A DNA stretch of 63,990 nt from Dimargaris cristalligena. Lineage: Eukaryota > Kickxellomycota > Dimargaritomycetes > Dimargaritales > Dimargaritaceae. The stretch lies in contig JANBQC010000088.1 of the NCBI GenBank assembly GCA_027576995.1, positions 1 to 63,990 on the forward strand. The letters run 5' to 3'. The translations under genes and the position numbers were made by a program. Within the stretch, counting starts at the first letter, position 1, and every line of letters starts with the position of its first letter. The notes below the pieces were generated by a model. It was not told where the DNA came from. It ran no database searches and saw only the letters and a program-made list of their open reading frames with translations. Shown here piece by piece: positions 47,191 to 59,697 of this stretch.

Positions 47191-50111
47191 GGTGGTTCAG
47201 ATGAGGCTGTGGGTGCAAGGGTAAGGATGTGGTAGGGGAGGAGGGGGCGATGCCCACAGCGGGTGGAACGGGGGGAGTCGGGAAAACTACAGGGTTTTAG
47301 TATTACTGTAGTGTGTGTGTGGGGGGGGGGGCTCTGGGTGAAGCGGCTGGTTAGGGTTTAGTAGGAAGTCAAGTCAAGTCAACAAAGAGGACGAGAAGGG
47401 CTGGGCGGACGGACTTTACAGAGATACAAAACAAAATAAAGCACGGCTGTTGCACTGAAGAGGGGATGATGGCAAGTGTCTACCAGCAGCACTTGTCTCT
47501 CAATCAATCAAAATAGCGGGATGGAAGTAGAAGAAAGGAATACCACTTGGCTTGGAATGCCCATGGGGAGTGGAAATAGTCGGGTTACTGGTGGTGGTGG
47601 GGGTTAGGCACAACTTGTAGCACACAGGCACAGACACACACACACACACACGCACGCACACACACTCCACAACATAAACAATGGCCACACTATGGCCGTC
47701 GCTGTCGGCTTATGGCCGGGTCGATCCTCCCCGCTGTGGTCCAATCTTCGAGCAAGAGAGACAGCATAGAACTTGTGGACTCCCCGTAAACCGTAGAAAA
47801 GCCGAGCCATGCGACCCCAGAGACACACCCTGATTTAAAACGAAGGTCGTCCCAGGTTCCGTGCTTGGATTATTATGATAATAATACACCTGACAAGTCC
47901 CCCACCGCCGGCTCGCCTAAATAAACAATACCGGCCGCGGCTATATACCCCTGGGTGCATCTCCTAAAGGACGAAGGGGTTGCAATAAAACTCCCTCCCA
48001 TTGTCAACCCTTTCCAAGCTGGCTGCACTCTCTGTCTCTCTCTTACCGGAATAAACTACCCGGGGTCTATTGTGTGTCCGCTCGACCTCTGGTCTCCCCT
48101 CGCACACTCCGGGTCTCGCCCCTGAATCATCTAATCAAGGGTCCAGAGAATACCGCCGTCGGCTTCTGCGCATGGACACTGAAGCCGGCGACCACCCCTC
48201 CCATTAACAAAACATAATAATCATAAGTCAATAGAATACAATTCATTCACCACAGCCGCCATAGATTCGGAATATATATGCCTTTGGCGCGGCCCCGCGT
48301 AGTTCGTTCAGCCATGGTAAATGGTTATTTATCCGGTGGCTTGCTCCGATTTGCCGCAAGAAGAAACTTTTAGTAGATCAATCCCAATGGGTGTTTACCC
48401 ATCACTTGCTACTTTAATGCACTTTTCAATGCCCTTGCACGGTACTGCGATGGACATCTAATTCACACTAGGAGTGGGTCTACGAATGGCCTCGCAAGAA
48501 CTACCCGAGCGACGTGTATTACAACTCTACGGCCGAACTCGCTTAAGATACACCTATATTATGTTACGGGATGGACCGTAGGATTGGTAAATTGTTGGAC
48601 CACTATGCTAATCGACCATTGCCCCATTAATGATATTTTGATCATTAAAAATATACCTGCCCACAGTACCCTGGTTTTGAATGGCCCAATAATAGATATA
48701 CAAGGCCGACTTTGGAATGGGTTTACCCCTATTTGATTTGAAATACCAACCCTTGAACATATATACAAATGTACTTTGTGGAATATATTCTACATTATAG
48801 AGATAATGTTCACAATAATATAAAAAGCAATATTGAATTTGTAATAAGTATTTACATACAGTACCTGGGTCTCTATTGTTAGTTTTCCATCTTACGTCAT
48901 TGATACTTCCAAAAGTGACCATATACTGGGCTTAAGGTGCAAATAATCATAAGGAGGCCTCCCCCTTTTCTATAAAACCAAATCACGGGCAGTTAGTTAG
49001 TTGGTGTGCCTTCCGAACCATTCAGCCCACACAGCAGAGGCAGGTTTCCCCACTTCACAGTTGGCTGCAAACATATGTACTGGACTGCCCGCCTTTCATT
49101 TCAGCTCCACCAGTCCGCCGAAACTGATTCCACCACCAGCGCACGTATACTACATTAGACCGGCCAGGTAGTGCAGTCTAATGGAATACGCTGGTAACGG
49201 GGTTCCCTTACGTGATTATCCTGATGGTATAATTGTCGGTCCATGAAAGCGGGTCTCTATAGTAAGGGGGGTCAGTGGTGCCGGTTTTTTGTAAGTTACG
49301 CGGCACTGGGCTCTAACAAAATAACTTCTTCAAAAATCCTATCCGTGTCATTAATGTTGGTTGAAATTCGAACCTTGATGACCCTTTAAACATTCTTATT
49401 ACCCTAGAATATTCTACAATTATAATAAGCACGCGAATCATGGTCAACTATTAATATACATCTCGAAATATCCCCAAAATTAAGGTATATAACCAATGCC
49501 CGGTAGCTTCATTACAGTTACAAGTCGGGACGGAGGCCATATTAGAGTATCGAAGGGCCAGCGCAGTCCGGCGGGGCTGTTCACTCACTGCCGCAAAGAT
49601 TCCATATTACAAGGCTAATTGAACTAGGAGCCTCAGTAAAGAAATATCCACCAGTGAAGGACATATGATGCATACACCAGTAAACAGAGTGATACATAGA
49701 GCACATACACGGGAAATGCTAGTTAATTTTGATCATGTCAGTTATATTAGGCGTAGTCCGCTGTGGTTTCAATATAAACGCTGATTGACACGATTTACAT
49801 GAGTTATGTATGCCTTTGAATTCGGGCGAAGGCGTGTAGATACCGCAGGTATTTCCTTTACAGCAATCGCCAGTAATTAATTGAACAAAACACCGACTTC
49901 TATTGTGTTCGTTTTTTTTAAAAAAAAAAACAACGCCCCCCCTCCTTCTAACCAGATCCGTCTGTATGTCCTGAACTAGCTGGGGCAGCAGCTGACTATT
50001 CAACAGATATAAATAAGATGGCTACATTAAGCCACACAGTTTGATGTAAAGGCATGTCAACGAGTGGTTTAGGATAACCAAATGGGATCAGAGTCTGCTC
50101 ACTCAATATAG
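47191..50111. other. Long intergenic region with low-complexity tracts
   Basis: About 2.9 kb without a supported gene. It contains a G-run after a GT tract near 47310-47332, a CA microsatellite at 47634-47665, and an A/T homopolymer pair near 49913-49930. The first few hundred bases hold the kinesin promoter. Confidence 0.5.
47634..47665. repeat. (AC)n microsatellite, imperfect
   Basis: AC/CA dinucleotides interrupted twice by G (CGCACGCA) within the kinesin upstream region. Confidence 0.9.
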
Positions 50112-50262
50112 GATAGAGGTGAGGGTTCAGCTAGGCCGTGTAAAGAGAAAGTCGTTGGATGAGGCAGCCGTTACTGGTTAAAAATGAAGCTACCGTCTAT
50201 TCTCCGATATGTATATCATGTAAGGCCTTATATAGCTGGACCAGATTTCAGCCATTTGGACC
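50112..50262. repeat. Fourth, distant copy of the dispersed repeat
   Basis: Carries the same ordered blocks as the 7.1-7.9 kb copies: GTTGGATGA, GTTACTGGTTAAAAAT, CGTCTATTCTCCGATA, ATGTAAGGCCTTATATAGCTGG and AGATTTCAGCCATTT. It lies about 42 kb from the others, in the same orientation. Confidence 0.7.
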
Positions 50263-51027
50263 ATTATTAATTCTGCTTTGACCCAAACTTATCGCTATAT
50301 TAGTAAACTTAGTTGGCATCCATTTCATCACCAACGCAAGTGAGTGTACCAAGCCAACTATGCCGGGCATTGTTCGAATCCCGTGTTTGGTCAGCTGGAT
50401 TAACAAGACAAGGGGAACACTTAAATAATCTAACCCTAACAAGCCTCATTACATCCAGATACGATATCAAGCTCGGTTATACTAAACCTTATAAAGGCCA
50501 GCGGGAAAACTCGTCCTTCCTATAGATTAATCGGTTCTTCCCACCAATTAGTGAACCATTATAAGACAAAGGTATTGGTACCATCGAGGTCGTCGTACCT
50601 TTATTAATTCCCTTGCCAAGATAATGTGGATCGGCAACGGGTCATTCCAGTAAGCCCTAAAGAGGTAGCCCCATATTACGCTTGAAGTAATGGTGGAGTA
50701 ATTTTTTAATTCTGGCGTTTTAAATATAGATATATATATATCTATATCTATATAAACGATAAGAACAAGACGAGTCATTAAAATATAGAACAAACGTTAG
50801 GGAAGGGTGTGTTTGCTGTTAATGGGGGCAATTTGGCCCAGCAAAAAAAAAGGGAAACGTAACTGATTAAATAGGTCAATCCAATTGAGGAGGAAGGTTC
50901 CTCAAATAAACCTGTGGAAGAGGATGGCTACTAAGCGACAATAATAATAATAATAATAATAATAAGGGTGAAAGGATTAGGCCGCTGGCTTGGAGTCCGT
51001 GGAGGCCGAGGCAACCGGGGAATCAAA
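50263..51027. other. Intergenic DNA with AT palindrome and ATA microsatellite
   Basis: Includes a 22-bp perfect palindrome at 50725-50746 made of TATAGA, a TA core and TCTATA, and an (ATA)n tract at 50941-50965 just beyond the 3' end of the mannosyltransferase gene. No gene. Confidence 0.55.
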
Positions 51028-52257
51028 TTACTTCAACTTGTAGTCACTCTCTGGGCTCAGGGCCATGAACTCCTTGGTACACGACCACCCATTCAGATGG
51101 ATACTCTTGGTAGGGTCACAGTGGCACTTGTTGCGATTAATCTCGGGATCATTGGGGCAGTGGGAGATGGGGTTATGGAAATAACCGATATCCTCGAACC
51201 AGTGCACCTCATCCTTGCGGAGGAACATGGCCACGGCCAAGGAGTGGACGGGGGCATCGCCCCAACGCTCGTAGAAGAAGCCCCCGGCCTTGTCCAGGTA
51301 ATCAAAGTAGGCCATGTACTCCTTGGAGCGGAGCCAGCTGAGGCTTCCGATTTCGAAGTTGGACCAGAAATGGCACAGGTTGTAGTCGTCGGTCTTGGGG
51401 TCCACCACCCACTCCAGGGTGTTGGGGTGGGCCACTAAATTAGGGTTATCCAACATGAAATGCTTGGTGGTCTCCCAGAGCGTGGGGATGGTTTCCCGGT
51501 ATTCGTGGATGGAGATGGTGAACCCGTACTTGAGATTGCGCTCCTGCATCATCAGGAACGGGTCGTAATCGACATCACAGGCGAACTTGACGCCGGGCTC
51601 GACGCGCCAGTAGTAGTCGTAGTCGGCCATCAACGGGTGGCGGAAAAAGAAGCCGGACTCGTAGCGACACATGTGACGGTAGGATTCACTCCAGCCGTAA
51701 ATGATGGACTTCATTTTCTCGCGGGTTTCGGCGGCCTTCTTTTCGGAGATCCAACTGGGGTAGCCCCAGTGTTCCTTGGGAATGAGGCCAAAGGTGGTAT
51801 TGCCCTTGGTCATGGCGGAGGTCATTTCCTTGAATTCGTCGGAGAATGGCTCATTGTTCAGGAACACGTAGGGGTAGTTGTACTTGCTGTTGAAGCGATC
51901 CTCGAGTTCCCGCATAGTGGCCCGCATCTCGTGGACATCACTATTGCGGACGAGCACCACGAAGGCGGCCTTCACCCGCTTGCCGGGGGCCACGTTATCA
52001 ACGGGCACCAACGGCGGCAAAGGGGTAGCGGTGTCGTAGCTCTTTTCGAGCTCGGCGGCACCCTTAGGAGGAGCGGCGGCGGAGGACTGGGCCGAAGAGT
52101 CCACCACAACGGGGGCCGGGACCACCCGCTGGGCCTGGGAGTCGGAGTCGGTCGAGCGGCGGATGGGGTTGCCGGAGAAGAGCAGATGGAGAATGAGGAC
52201 CACTGCGCCAAGGGCGAAGATGGCCTTGTAGGTGGTGCGGTTCAGCAGACTGGCCAT
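51028..52257 (-). CDS. GT15 alpha-1,2-mannosyltransferase (KRE2/MNT1/KTR family)
   Basis: A 409-residue single-exon ORF. It is a type II Golgi membrane protein: a short basic cytosolic tail, one signal-anchor helix (about 11-27, AIFALGAVVLILHLLF), a Ser/Pro/Ala-rich stem, then the catalytic domain from about residue 95. Family signatures: KAAFVVLVRNSDV, FNSKYNYPYVFLNNEPFSDEF, GLIPKEHWGYPSWI, YYWRVEPGVKFACDV (about 211-225), NLCHFWSNFEIG, and FYERWGDAPVHSLAVAMFL with the C-terminal CHCDP cysteines. These enzymes transfer mannose from GDP-mannose onto O- and N-glycans in fungal cell-wall glycoprotein synthesis. The length is usual (about 400-440). The ATG gives the anchor helix directly. Upstream are GT and GA microsatellites at 52309-52326 and about 52440-52462. 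Confidence 0.96.
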   Translation of the reverse strand: MASLLNRTTYKAIFALGAVVLILHLLFSGNPIRRSTDSDSQAQRVVPAPVVVDSSAQSSAAAPPKGAAELEKSYDTATPLPPLVPVDNVAPGKRVKAAFVVLVRNSDVHEMRATMRELEDRFNSKYNYPYVFLNNEPFSDEFKEMTSAMTKGNTTFGLIPKEHWGYPSWISEKKAAETREKMKSIIYGWSESYRHMCRYESGFFFRHPLMADYDYYWRVEPGVKFACDVDYDPFLMMQERNLKYGFTISIHEYRETIPTLWETTKHFMLDNPNLVAHPNTLEWVVDPKTDDYNLCHFWSNFEIGSLSWLRSKEYMAYFDYLDKAGGFFYERWGDAPVHSLAVAMFLRKDEVHWFEDIGYFHNPISHCPNDPEINRNKCHCDPTKSIHLNGWSCTKEFMALSPESDYKLK

Positions 52258-54307
52258 GATCGGAAGTCAAGTGGGCCAGGCGCTGGCTGGCTGGTGCGAT
52301 AAGTAGGAGTGTGTGTGTGTGTGTGTTACAAGGTGGGGGATATAAAATATTATTAAAACAAAGTAGAGGAATAAAGTAACACCAAGGTGAACTAAGATAA
52401 GTCGTAACTCGATGGTGCTAGTTAAGGACCGGCGGGGGAGAGAAAGAGAGAGAGAGAGAGAGGCGTGAGGGTCGACTAAATAGGCTTATAGAAGGGGGAT
52501 GGTATGGTACATATAAGTAGAGAAGTAGGAGGGGCATCTGAAACTCTACTAAAGAACAGAACTAATGGGCGGACTCACCCACACCTGCCCCTATTGTTCT
52601 GCCTGGTGAGCCAATCACACTAATACTAACTGTGGCTGCTTGGGAACCTCGAATACTGGGCAATCCCCCTGCTCCATGGGCTGGGGGAATGAAAAAAGTA
52701 GGATTACTACTAGTATTCCCCAGGCGGGCAAATGTCCCTCTTTCTCTCTTTATTCCCCTCTTCTTCAGCCCAAAAGAGCTACGAGAGAAATACATCAATG
52801 AATATCTAATAAGGCCTGGCAGAGAAAGACGACCCACAACAGCAGCACTAAGGGAGGGGATCCACCCCAACATTCCTGAATTAGACGGCGATCGGTACAT
52901 ATATCCCCACTGGGCGGATAACGCCGCTCTTCCGTATGTACATATATGGCCAGTATTATTGGCCTTGATTAGATTGCCATTGATAATGCTAAAAGGCCAC
53001 GAACGAACCCCCTTTCGCCCGGGGCCATGGATCTTAGGCAAATAACCAATTAAATACACCAAGCCCCGAGACATCTAACAAGCGGTGGGGGGGGGATGTT
53101 GCTCCTCTCTTCTCCTTTGTCTAACTAGCGCAAAACCAATGGAGCCAATTCGGCGTATGGCCCAACCCTAAGCAACAAGTGATATAATCTCCGCAACGGA
53201 GTTTCTTTCGAATGGTGTAGTCGCCAGACTGGTCTCACATCACTATCTTCAATGTATTCCAGGGGCGGTAAGATGGTTGGCGGTAGCGAATGCTGTGTGT
53301 GGCACATGTACAAAATAACTCAAGGCATACCACACCTTCTCTCCCTTGGTCTTGGATAAACCACGCTGACCTGGTTTTCCCCTGCGGTTAGTTGGTATCT
53401 CCTCCCACCTTGCCCTGTAAACCGAAAGCCGCCTTCCCCTCTTACCAATCCCCGTCGGTCTAATTATGGTTGGATGTGAATTAGGAATTATGGCTACGGG
53501 GGGGGGGTCCATATCCCCAAGACAAAGAAGTCAAGGACAATGTATATTATTGACATTTTCCCTAAAAACGGTCATTACTTTACCCCCCCCCCACCCATTG
53601 ATCACACTTACATTCTCCTAATATCGCATTTGGATTGGCTGTAGAGATGTCAGTTGGGCTCGCAGGTCGATAAATCTAACTGTTGGCCAATACTTTAAGT
53701 ATACTAACTAGTGGATTTGAATGTACATTTCTATCTGCTGGACATGTGTTACCCCTTTAGATGAATTCCTCCTACCTTTCCACGCCCATATAAGTGCACC
53801 CTTTACTGAAACCCGCCAGCCCCTTGCACTAGACTGGCGACTAACTAACAGGACTGGGTAGCGCCATTTCGAGACTCCGCATGGTTCCCCAAACGATATA
53901 TCTTACCCTCTGGAGGTTTAGTCTATTCCACGCTGAAAATTCCGTTTGGACGAGGCAGTTAATTTAAGTATACTGGTATGTGTGTATGTCGCTCACATAT
54001 AATGCATCTCCATCTAAGGATTATATCGCCATAACATGTGCTAAACGCCGTTATAAACGCTTCAAGCCAAAATGAGGTATTTATCTAGTTAACCGTCCAT
54101 CGAACGACCGGAAACAAAAATATTATAATGCAATTTTCTGATACTTCCGTAATGTGCCTTCAAGAATATATGGCATGGTGTCCTAACGCAGTATTTTTCT
54201 TTTTTGTATTTGCAGATGGCGTTGTAACTGGTGGTTAAATAGTGTGGCTCACAAGACCTTTCTTTTATAAAAAAAGGGGGAAGGTTAATAGTATATGGCC
54301 GGTAGTT
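52258..54307. other. Intergenic region with a stretch open on both strands
   Basis: About 2 kb. Between 52562 and 53074 both strands stay open for more than 400 bases (minus: 170 codons from an ATG at 53074; plus: from a GTG at 52632). Neither product resembles a known family, and the codon choice differs from the real genes nearby. Homopolymer G/C runs occur near 53086, 53495 and 53583. I assign no gene. Confidence 0.4.
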
Positions 54308-57300
54308 TTAGCCTAGGCGTGAAGGAGTGGTTACCCGTCCATAGTCCAACAGCAACATAGTTCCGGCGTGTTCATAAACCGTCTGGAGGTCTTCCTCGAA
54401 TTCCGGGATCGAGTCGGCGTAGGGAAGGGGGAACCCCGAGGCCGCTAAATTATGCGGGTCATTGAGACCAAAGGCCAGCGGGTGGTTATCCCTACTAACC
54501 GCCTCCGTTCCAATCCACGTTGAGCGAGGAGCCCCTAGGGGAGGGGGCGAGGAAAGGTGTGGTTTTCCTGTAGAGGCTGCCGATCCATGTATACCCTGTA
54601 CCTTGCCCTTCCCGTTCAATGGTGGGTCGCCGCTACCGCTCGGTACATTGGCCGACTGTTCGTCTCGCTCCATCGTGGTATCCGAACGCATAGCACCATT
54701 TACCTTGAGCGCATTGGGGGATTCGTTAGCCGACCCGGTACCCCCTACTTCAACACTCATACTGCCATTACCGTTGTGCTGCGACTGTTGTTGTTGTTGT
54801 TGCTGTTGCTGGTTTCCGGCAATTTTGGAGCTTTGGCATTCCACATATCGCATAATGCGGTCTCGCATGGTTTGCATCCGTGTCAATAATCCACCGTAGC
54901 GCAGCTCTACCACTTCCCAGCCGTAGGGCTTATACATGTACATCCACAGTGCCCGATGGTACTGCCACAGCATCCGGGTATGGCGAATCAATGGCTCAAG
55001 GCGGGTGGAGACAAGTTCGTACAGCTGGTATAAATTACCACACCGGTAAGCGTAAACCATCCGTTCGCGGAGGTGGCATTTGTGGGCCAACACCTGAGCC
55101 AGGCGGGCGGGCAGCTGGAGCCGGAGATTAAGCGGGTAACGCTGCCGCTGCCCCGCGGCCCGGAATAAATGGCTGGATAGTTTCTGGTAGTGATCCTCGA
55201 GATCGAACCCCGTATACTGGGGGCTCATGAAACTGAGGAAGGGGTCCTCCCATAGAAGCCACTTGCTCAAGTTGGGCGGCAGTAGCATGCGGGCATCGGG
55301 CCCGGGTGCTCCGGAGGGATTGTGGATCGGCGGGGGCGCTTCATCCAGTTTACTGGCGTGGACCCAGTCGTCGAAGTGGCCCCCGCATATACTCGCAAAT
55401 GAGTGGGTCATGAACGAATGGTCGATTCGTTCCGCTGGGGTGTAGCCGTGGTGGGCCACAAACACCAGGGCCGGGAGGGCAGAGAAAAAATCGCATTCGT
55501 TTCCCTCGTCACCCCAAATGGTTAACATATAATGATCCACCCCACCGTTCGCGCGTTTCGAAACGGTCAAACTGGCCTGGTTCGATTCTAATGTGAAGGG
55601 CAGGGAACACCAGAGTCGATTCCAGGTCCAGGCTCCGCCGGCCATCCATGGGTTGGCGCAGCCCAGTTCACGGTGCTGCTGGAGCTTCTTGGCGTAAATC
55701 TCCGGATCAGTATGGTAGTAGTTCCAGAACACCAACTCGAGGTCGGGAGGCAGACAGTCAATGACGTGTTCGGAAGCGGCCGTGTTGTTTTGGTCGTAGT
55801 AAGCATGTAGGGCGTTGTTCTTGGCTGCTAGGCAAAAGAGCATGTCGGACCAGATCATGGGTTTAAGGTCCATGGTCCGACAGATGTCTGTCACCCGCTT
55901 GAGGTGATCCACGAATATTTTGGTACCCTCTTCGTGGCCGTAAAATTCTCGGAAGCGACCCTCGCCAACCCCGTGGGCCTAAGGTAAAGTTCCGTGAATT
56001 AGGTGGTAATGGGCCGGAAACAGTTAGTATAGGTAATATACATTATATATAGTTTCAGAGACTGCAGTCAGTATGCTGACGGCTGGGGGACAGACCTTAC
56101 CTATGTCCGGATTTCAGCATAAAATCCAGCTCACTAGCCTACTACCAAATCCCTTAACTACATACTATCTATAGACCGGGCCAAGAAATTCAAAATGCTA
56201 CTTACCTCATCCATACCAATGTGGATGCGCTTTGACCGGAACGGGGCAGTGACACTGCGGACCATTTTTTCAATTAACTCATATGTTTCGTCAAACTTGC
56301 TAAGAAGCACCTCCGAAGTGTCCCGAACATGGGCGAAACGGGGCCACTGTAGAATCTGTCCAAGATGGCCTAGAGTCTGGATACAGGGAATAACCTCTAC
56401 CCCTAGATTGAAGGCGTAATTGTCGATATCGGATAGTTCGTGATAGGTGTAAGGACCGCGTAGGTAGCCAAAGAATGGTTCATCGGGAACCTAGGGATTC
56501 AGATCCAATATGAGAGGGTTGACGAGATAAAGCCACATTGGGTGGGATGTTAGAGAGTGGTGTAGGTGTGTGTGTGTGGGGGGGGGTGAGTTAAATTTAA
56601 CAGAAACTAGATGAATAATTGTATCACTGCCATTTGTACACTTTAGTGTGTGATGCCATGTGCCTAGAACCGTACTAAGGTAAAATGTAGAGCAACGGAA
56701 AACAACCAATTTAATGCCGCGATTTACCTTATAAGTGTCTTCGGTATATAGCTGGACCATGTTGATTCCCAGCAGGGAACAATATCGAAGCAATTCATGC
56801 ACGCGGTCCACAATGAGAACCCCGTTCCGACTGCAATCAATCATGGTTCCTAAGGTTTCCAATTGAGCCTCTTCCGAAAATGAGAATAGCTCTGCTGGCT
56901 CTGAGTCGGGCGTCATGTGGTCAAAAGCGGTGACGATTCGACCTAGGGCCCGGAAGGCTATATTATGCGAGAATATAAAGTTTCCGTATACAAAATAATT
57001 TAAATATATCATTAGGAATGATGGGATGGTGGAGAGAATAGGCACTGGATGTGTGGTGTTACAGGTTGTATAAAACGGTTAGATTTGAATAGGATGGGGT
57101 AAGTCTGTACCTTCAATCGTGCGATGGTAGCGTACTAAAATATGGCCACCAGTGTCCGGTTCGTTGGAGGCGGGAAAATACCCCACCTGCAGATGCCGGC
57201 TCTCGATCATAAGCGGACTATGCTCAAAGGAGACCCGGTAAATTAATGTATTTGGTGCACCAGCCGAGGCAAGTGTCGCCTCAAGGGCACTATCTAGCAC

Positions 57301-57879
57301 AATGTGCCGGGGGATCAAATGGGGCACCAGTTCCAGCACCCCCGCCCGGATGTTTTCTGGCAGGGACCCATCCTCAATGACCAAATAGCGGGTGACGGGA
57401 TGTGAGTAAGAACCGGCGCTAAAGACGGCGGAGAGAGGGGAGGAGGGTATAGCACTTCCGGAGGGACCGTGGCCGCCCCGCAGACGGTCGGCACGGGAGC
57501 CGGGTAGCGGCGAGGAGGGAGGGTGGGCCTCTGGGGTGGGTGAATAGACCTGGGCGGCGGTTTCGGGGGTGGCGGTGAGGTGAATAGAGATTTGGGGGGT
57601 GCTGGGGCCGGACGCGTCCATGTACTCGCCTTCGGAACTGGTGGCCATGGGGGCTAGGGTGCCCAATTGGAGGGCGGCCATGGGAGGGGGGGTGGCACCC
57701 GCGGGGAGGGACTCGGTGGCCACAGAGGCGGCTGGGTAGGGTAGGGTGGCCGGGATGGACGCCGTATCGGCAGCGGCCGAGAGGGGCGGGTCGTAGAGAG
57801 GAGGGCCGGGCGAAGCAGCGTCTTCCTCCATATCCTGGGACAGGAAGGAAGAAGGGTCGCTGGAAAAGGGGGCCGACAT
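54308..57879 (-). CDS. GH20 beta-N-acetylhexosaminidase, cytosolic HEXD-like (at least 4 exons)
   Basis: Exons 57879-57111, 56957-56728, 56490-56206 and 55978-54308 give about 984 residues (donors GTACAG, GTAAAT, GTAAGT; acceptors ATATAG, CCCTAG, CCTTAG). All junctions keep phase and join TIM-barrel sequence: AFRALGRIVTAFDH, MVQLYTEDTYK joined to VPDEPFFGYLRG, then PCIQTLGHLGQILQWP and RIHIGMDE, whose Asp-Glu pair (about 427-428) is the GH20 catalytic dyad. AHGVGEGRFREF and DLKPMIWSDML follow. Family members cleave terminal GlcNAc or GalNAc residues. No signal peptide is visible, which fits the intracellular HEXD group and not secreted chitobiases. The N-terminal ~150 residues are Pro/Ala/Ser-rich, and a poly-Gln run lies in the C-terminal half. 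Two candidate exons upstream may extend the protein. Confidence 0.88.
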
Positions 57880-58131
57880 GCTAACTGTATGTGTGGTTTA
57901 CGGAGCTAGCGGTGGCGAGAGGGCAATGCAATCAGGAGAACGGCTAGGAGAGAGGATATGGAGAAAGTCAAGGAGAAGAGATGGGTTAGTAATGGACAGT
58001 AGAGAGGAGGTGCTGCTGAGGCTTGGGTGTCAAATAACAGGGGGCAGTCTAGTCAGTCTAAGGAAAAGACGGAAAGGAAGGAAGGCCAGGCGGGGTGCCA
58101 ATAGCCTACTAGAGACGAGAACTCAACTTAC

Positions 58132-59037
58132 CTTGGGAGTGATTTGATCAGAGAGGGTGAGAATATCTCCCGGCTTGGACTTGTGGTTATACAACGGCCC
58201 TATACTATTATAATGGTATGGTATACAGCATATAGCATACAATCAATAATTATAAGAAATGATGAGGATTATTAGGGCACGCCCTTCTATGTGCCATTAG
58301 CCCTGGCTCTGGATGTTTTTATCACCAGGCCCTCTATGAAGTCACTGTGATGCCATTGTGGCGATATTTCCTGCTATACGGTGGGCCAGCACCACCACCA
58401 TCAGTATGCGCCGATGACTAGCCTGACTGAGACATTAAGACATATTGACAACTCCGCCCTGTTATAATTAGCCCAATATTTGATAATCGTATTGTTTTGG
58501 GAGTGGTAGTGGTAGTGGAGGAGAAGATGGGTTATTATTAGAAATCACTGTGGGTGGGCCACTCTACAAGTCACAATGACGAGGCACAATGGTAGCCAGA
58601 CCCATTCAGAGGGGATCTGCGCAATCGACGTTTACGGGCTTGTAGTTAGTTGGCTGAATCTACTACTATGCGCAAATTGAATCAGGCAATTAATCAATGG
58701 AAGAGGAGGAAGACAAGACTCTCACAAGGCTACTAAAATAAAAGCGCACGGGATAAACCCCATTTCCGCTCCCACTTTGACACTGACTTTGGCTTCGTTT
58801 CCGAATACCTGCATGTATGCATGCTACGGTCTCTTGAAGCACTGGTGCGAACTCACAGCCGAGAGGGCTAGGGATGACGTTCGCAACAATATCAAGGGCC
58901 AAAGATTGTTGAGCTTTACCTCGGGCCATTTTTTCGAGGAATTTCCCCAGGCTGGTCAGCTCATAAACCGCCCTATTGAGGAGAGCGAGGCAGTTATTTT
59001 GGATGCGATGGAAAACCAGTTGACTTTCACAATCCAT
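58132..59037 (-). CDS. Candidate small two-exon gene or 5' exons of the GH20 gene
   Basis: Exon candidates 59037-58920 (ATG start; MDCESQLVFHRIQ..., GKFLEKMARG; donor GTAAAG) and 58199-58132 (acceptor TATAG; PLYNHKSKPGDILTL...; donor GTAAGT) match in phase. The second ends at phase 0, and the acceptor at 57836-57835 (a long pyrimidine tract ending CCCAG) would continue in phase into the GH20 frame at ...DMEEDAASPG, replacing that gene's first 15 codons. The joined peptide has an amphipathic helix but no family I recognise. Against it, the first intron would be 720 nt, longer than the others here. It may instead be a separate small gene whose last exon I cannot place. Confidence 0.35.
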
Positions 59038-59239
59038 AGTCAGTAGACCATTAGAGTGTCGTTGGAATAGGCAATAAAGTGTTGAAGGTACGCCCCTCTA
59101 ACACTGTGGATTGCAAAAACAATTCCCACATTTGCCCTTACTTATTATTCGGGCTCATCGAAGCTTTGGTATATCATGACCGACCACCACCCCATATATA
59201 TGCCCTTTATTATCTTTACTGTCTGACCCTTCTATTAAA

Positions 59240-59422
59240 ATGCAGTTTCGACTATACCGGCTCATTCGAGTAACTCGCCGATTGTTCCCATTAGTGCGGA
59301 TCAGTCTAACGGGTTCACTATATTTATTCGTGGGGCTCTTAATTCAACCACAACAAGGGTTAATAGGCTATCTTAGTGCGGGTATTGTGAAGACCCCCAC
59401 CACCCCCGCTTTAGCGCCATAA
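59240..59422 (+). CDS. Small ORF with basic N-terminus and one membrane segment
   Basis: A 60-codon ORF from an ATG: arginine-rich start (MQFRLYRLIRVTRRLF), one hydrophobic segment (ISLTGSLYLFVGLLI) and a short Pro/Thr tail. The layout resembles small mitochondrial inner-membrane proteins, but I recognise no family. It lies alone in the PSMD5 upstream region, so it could equally be chance. Confidence 0.22.
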   Translation: MQFRLYRLIRVTRRLFPLVRISLTGSLYLFVGLLIQPQQGLIGYLSAGIVKTPTTPALAP

Positions 59423-59697
59423 TTTTATAGGATTCCCTTCTCTGTCTGCTTATTGGCATAGAGTTTCCCACCGCCTCGGCGAAACCTTCCCGCGAAACCC
59501 ACTCTGCCACACATTCATCGCCCTCCCTCCCTTGCTTTTTTGTCAGCAGTTGCCCTTTCTGGTTCTGTTTCACTTGGTTTCCCGCAAGAGTCTCTTTAAC
59601 CAGCCTCGAAGTCAGGAAGTGTCCTTCCTAATCGCCAACCTACAATTAGCACTATTCACATTCCAACCTCCATTTTCGTCCTTCCAAAGACCTCATT

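Noticed and set aside
47634..47665. Possible CRISPR-like or telomeric repeat
   Set aside because: It is a simple AC dinucleotide microsatellite; there are no spaced repeats anywhere in the window and the genome is eukaryotic.
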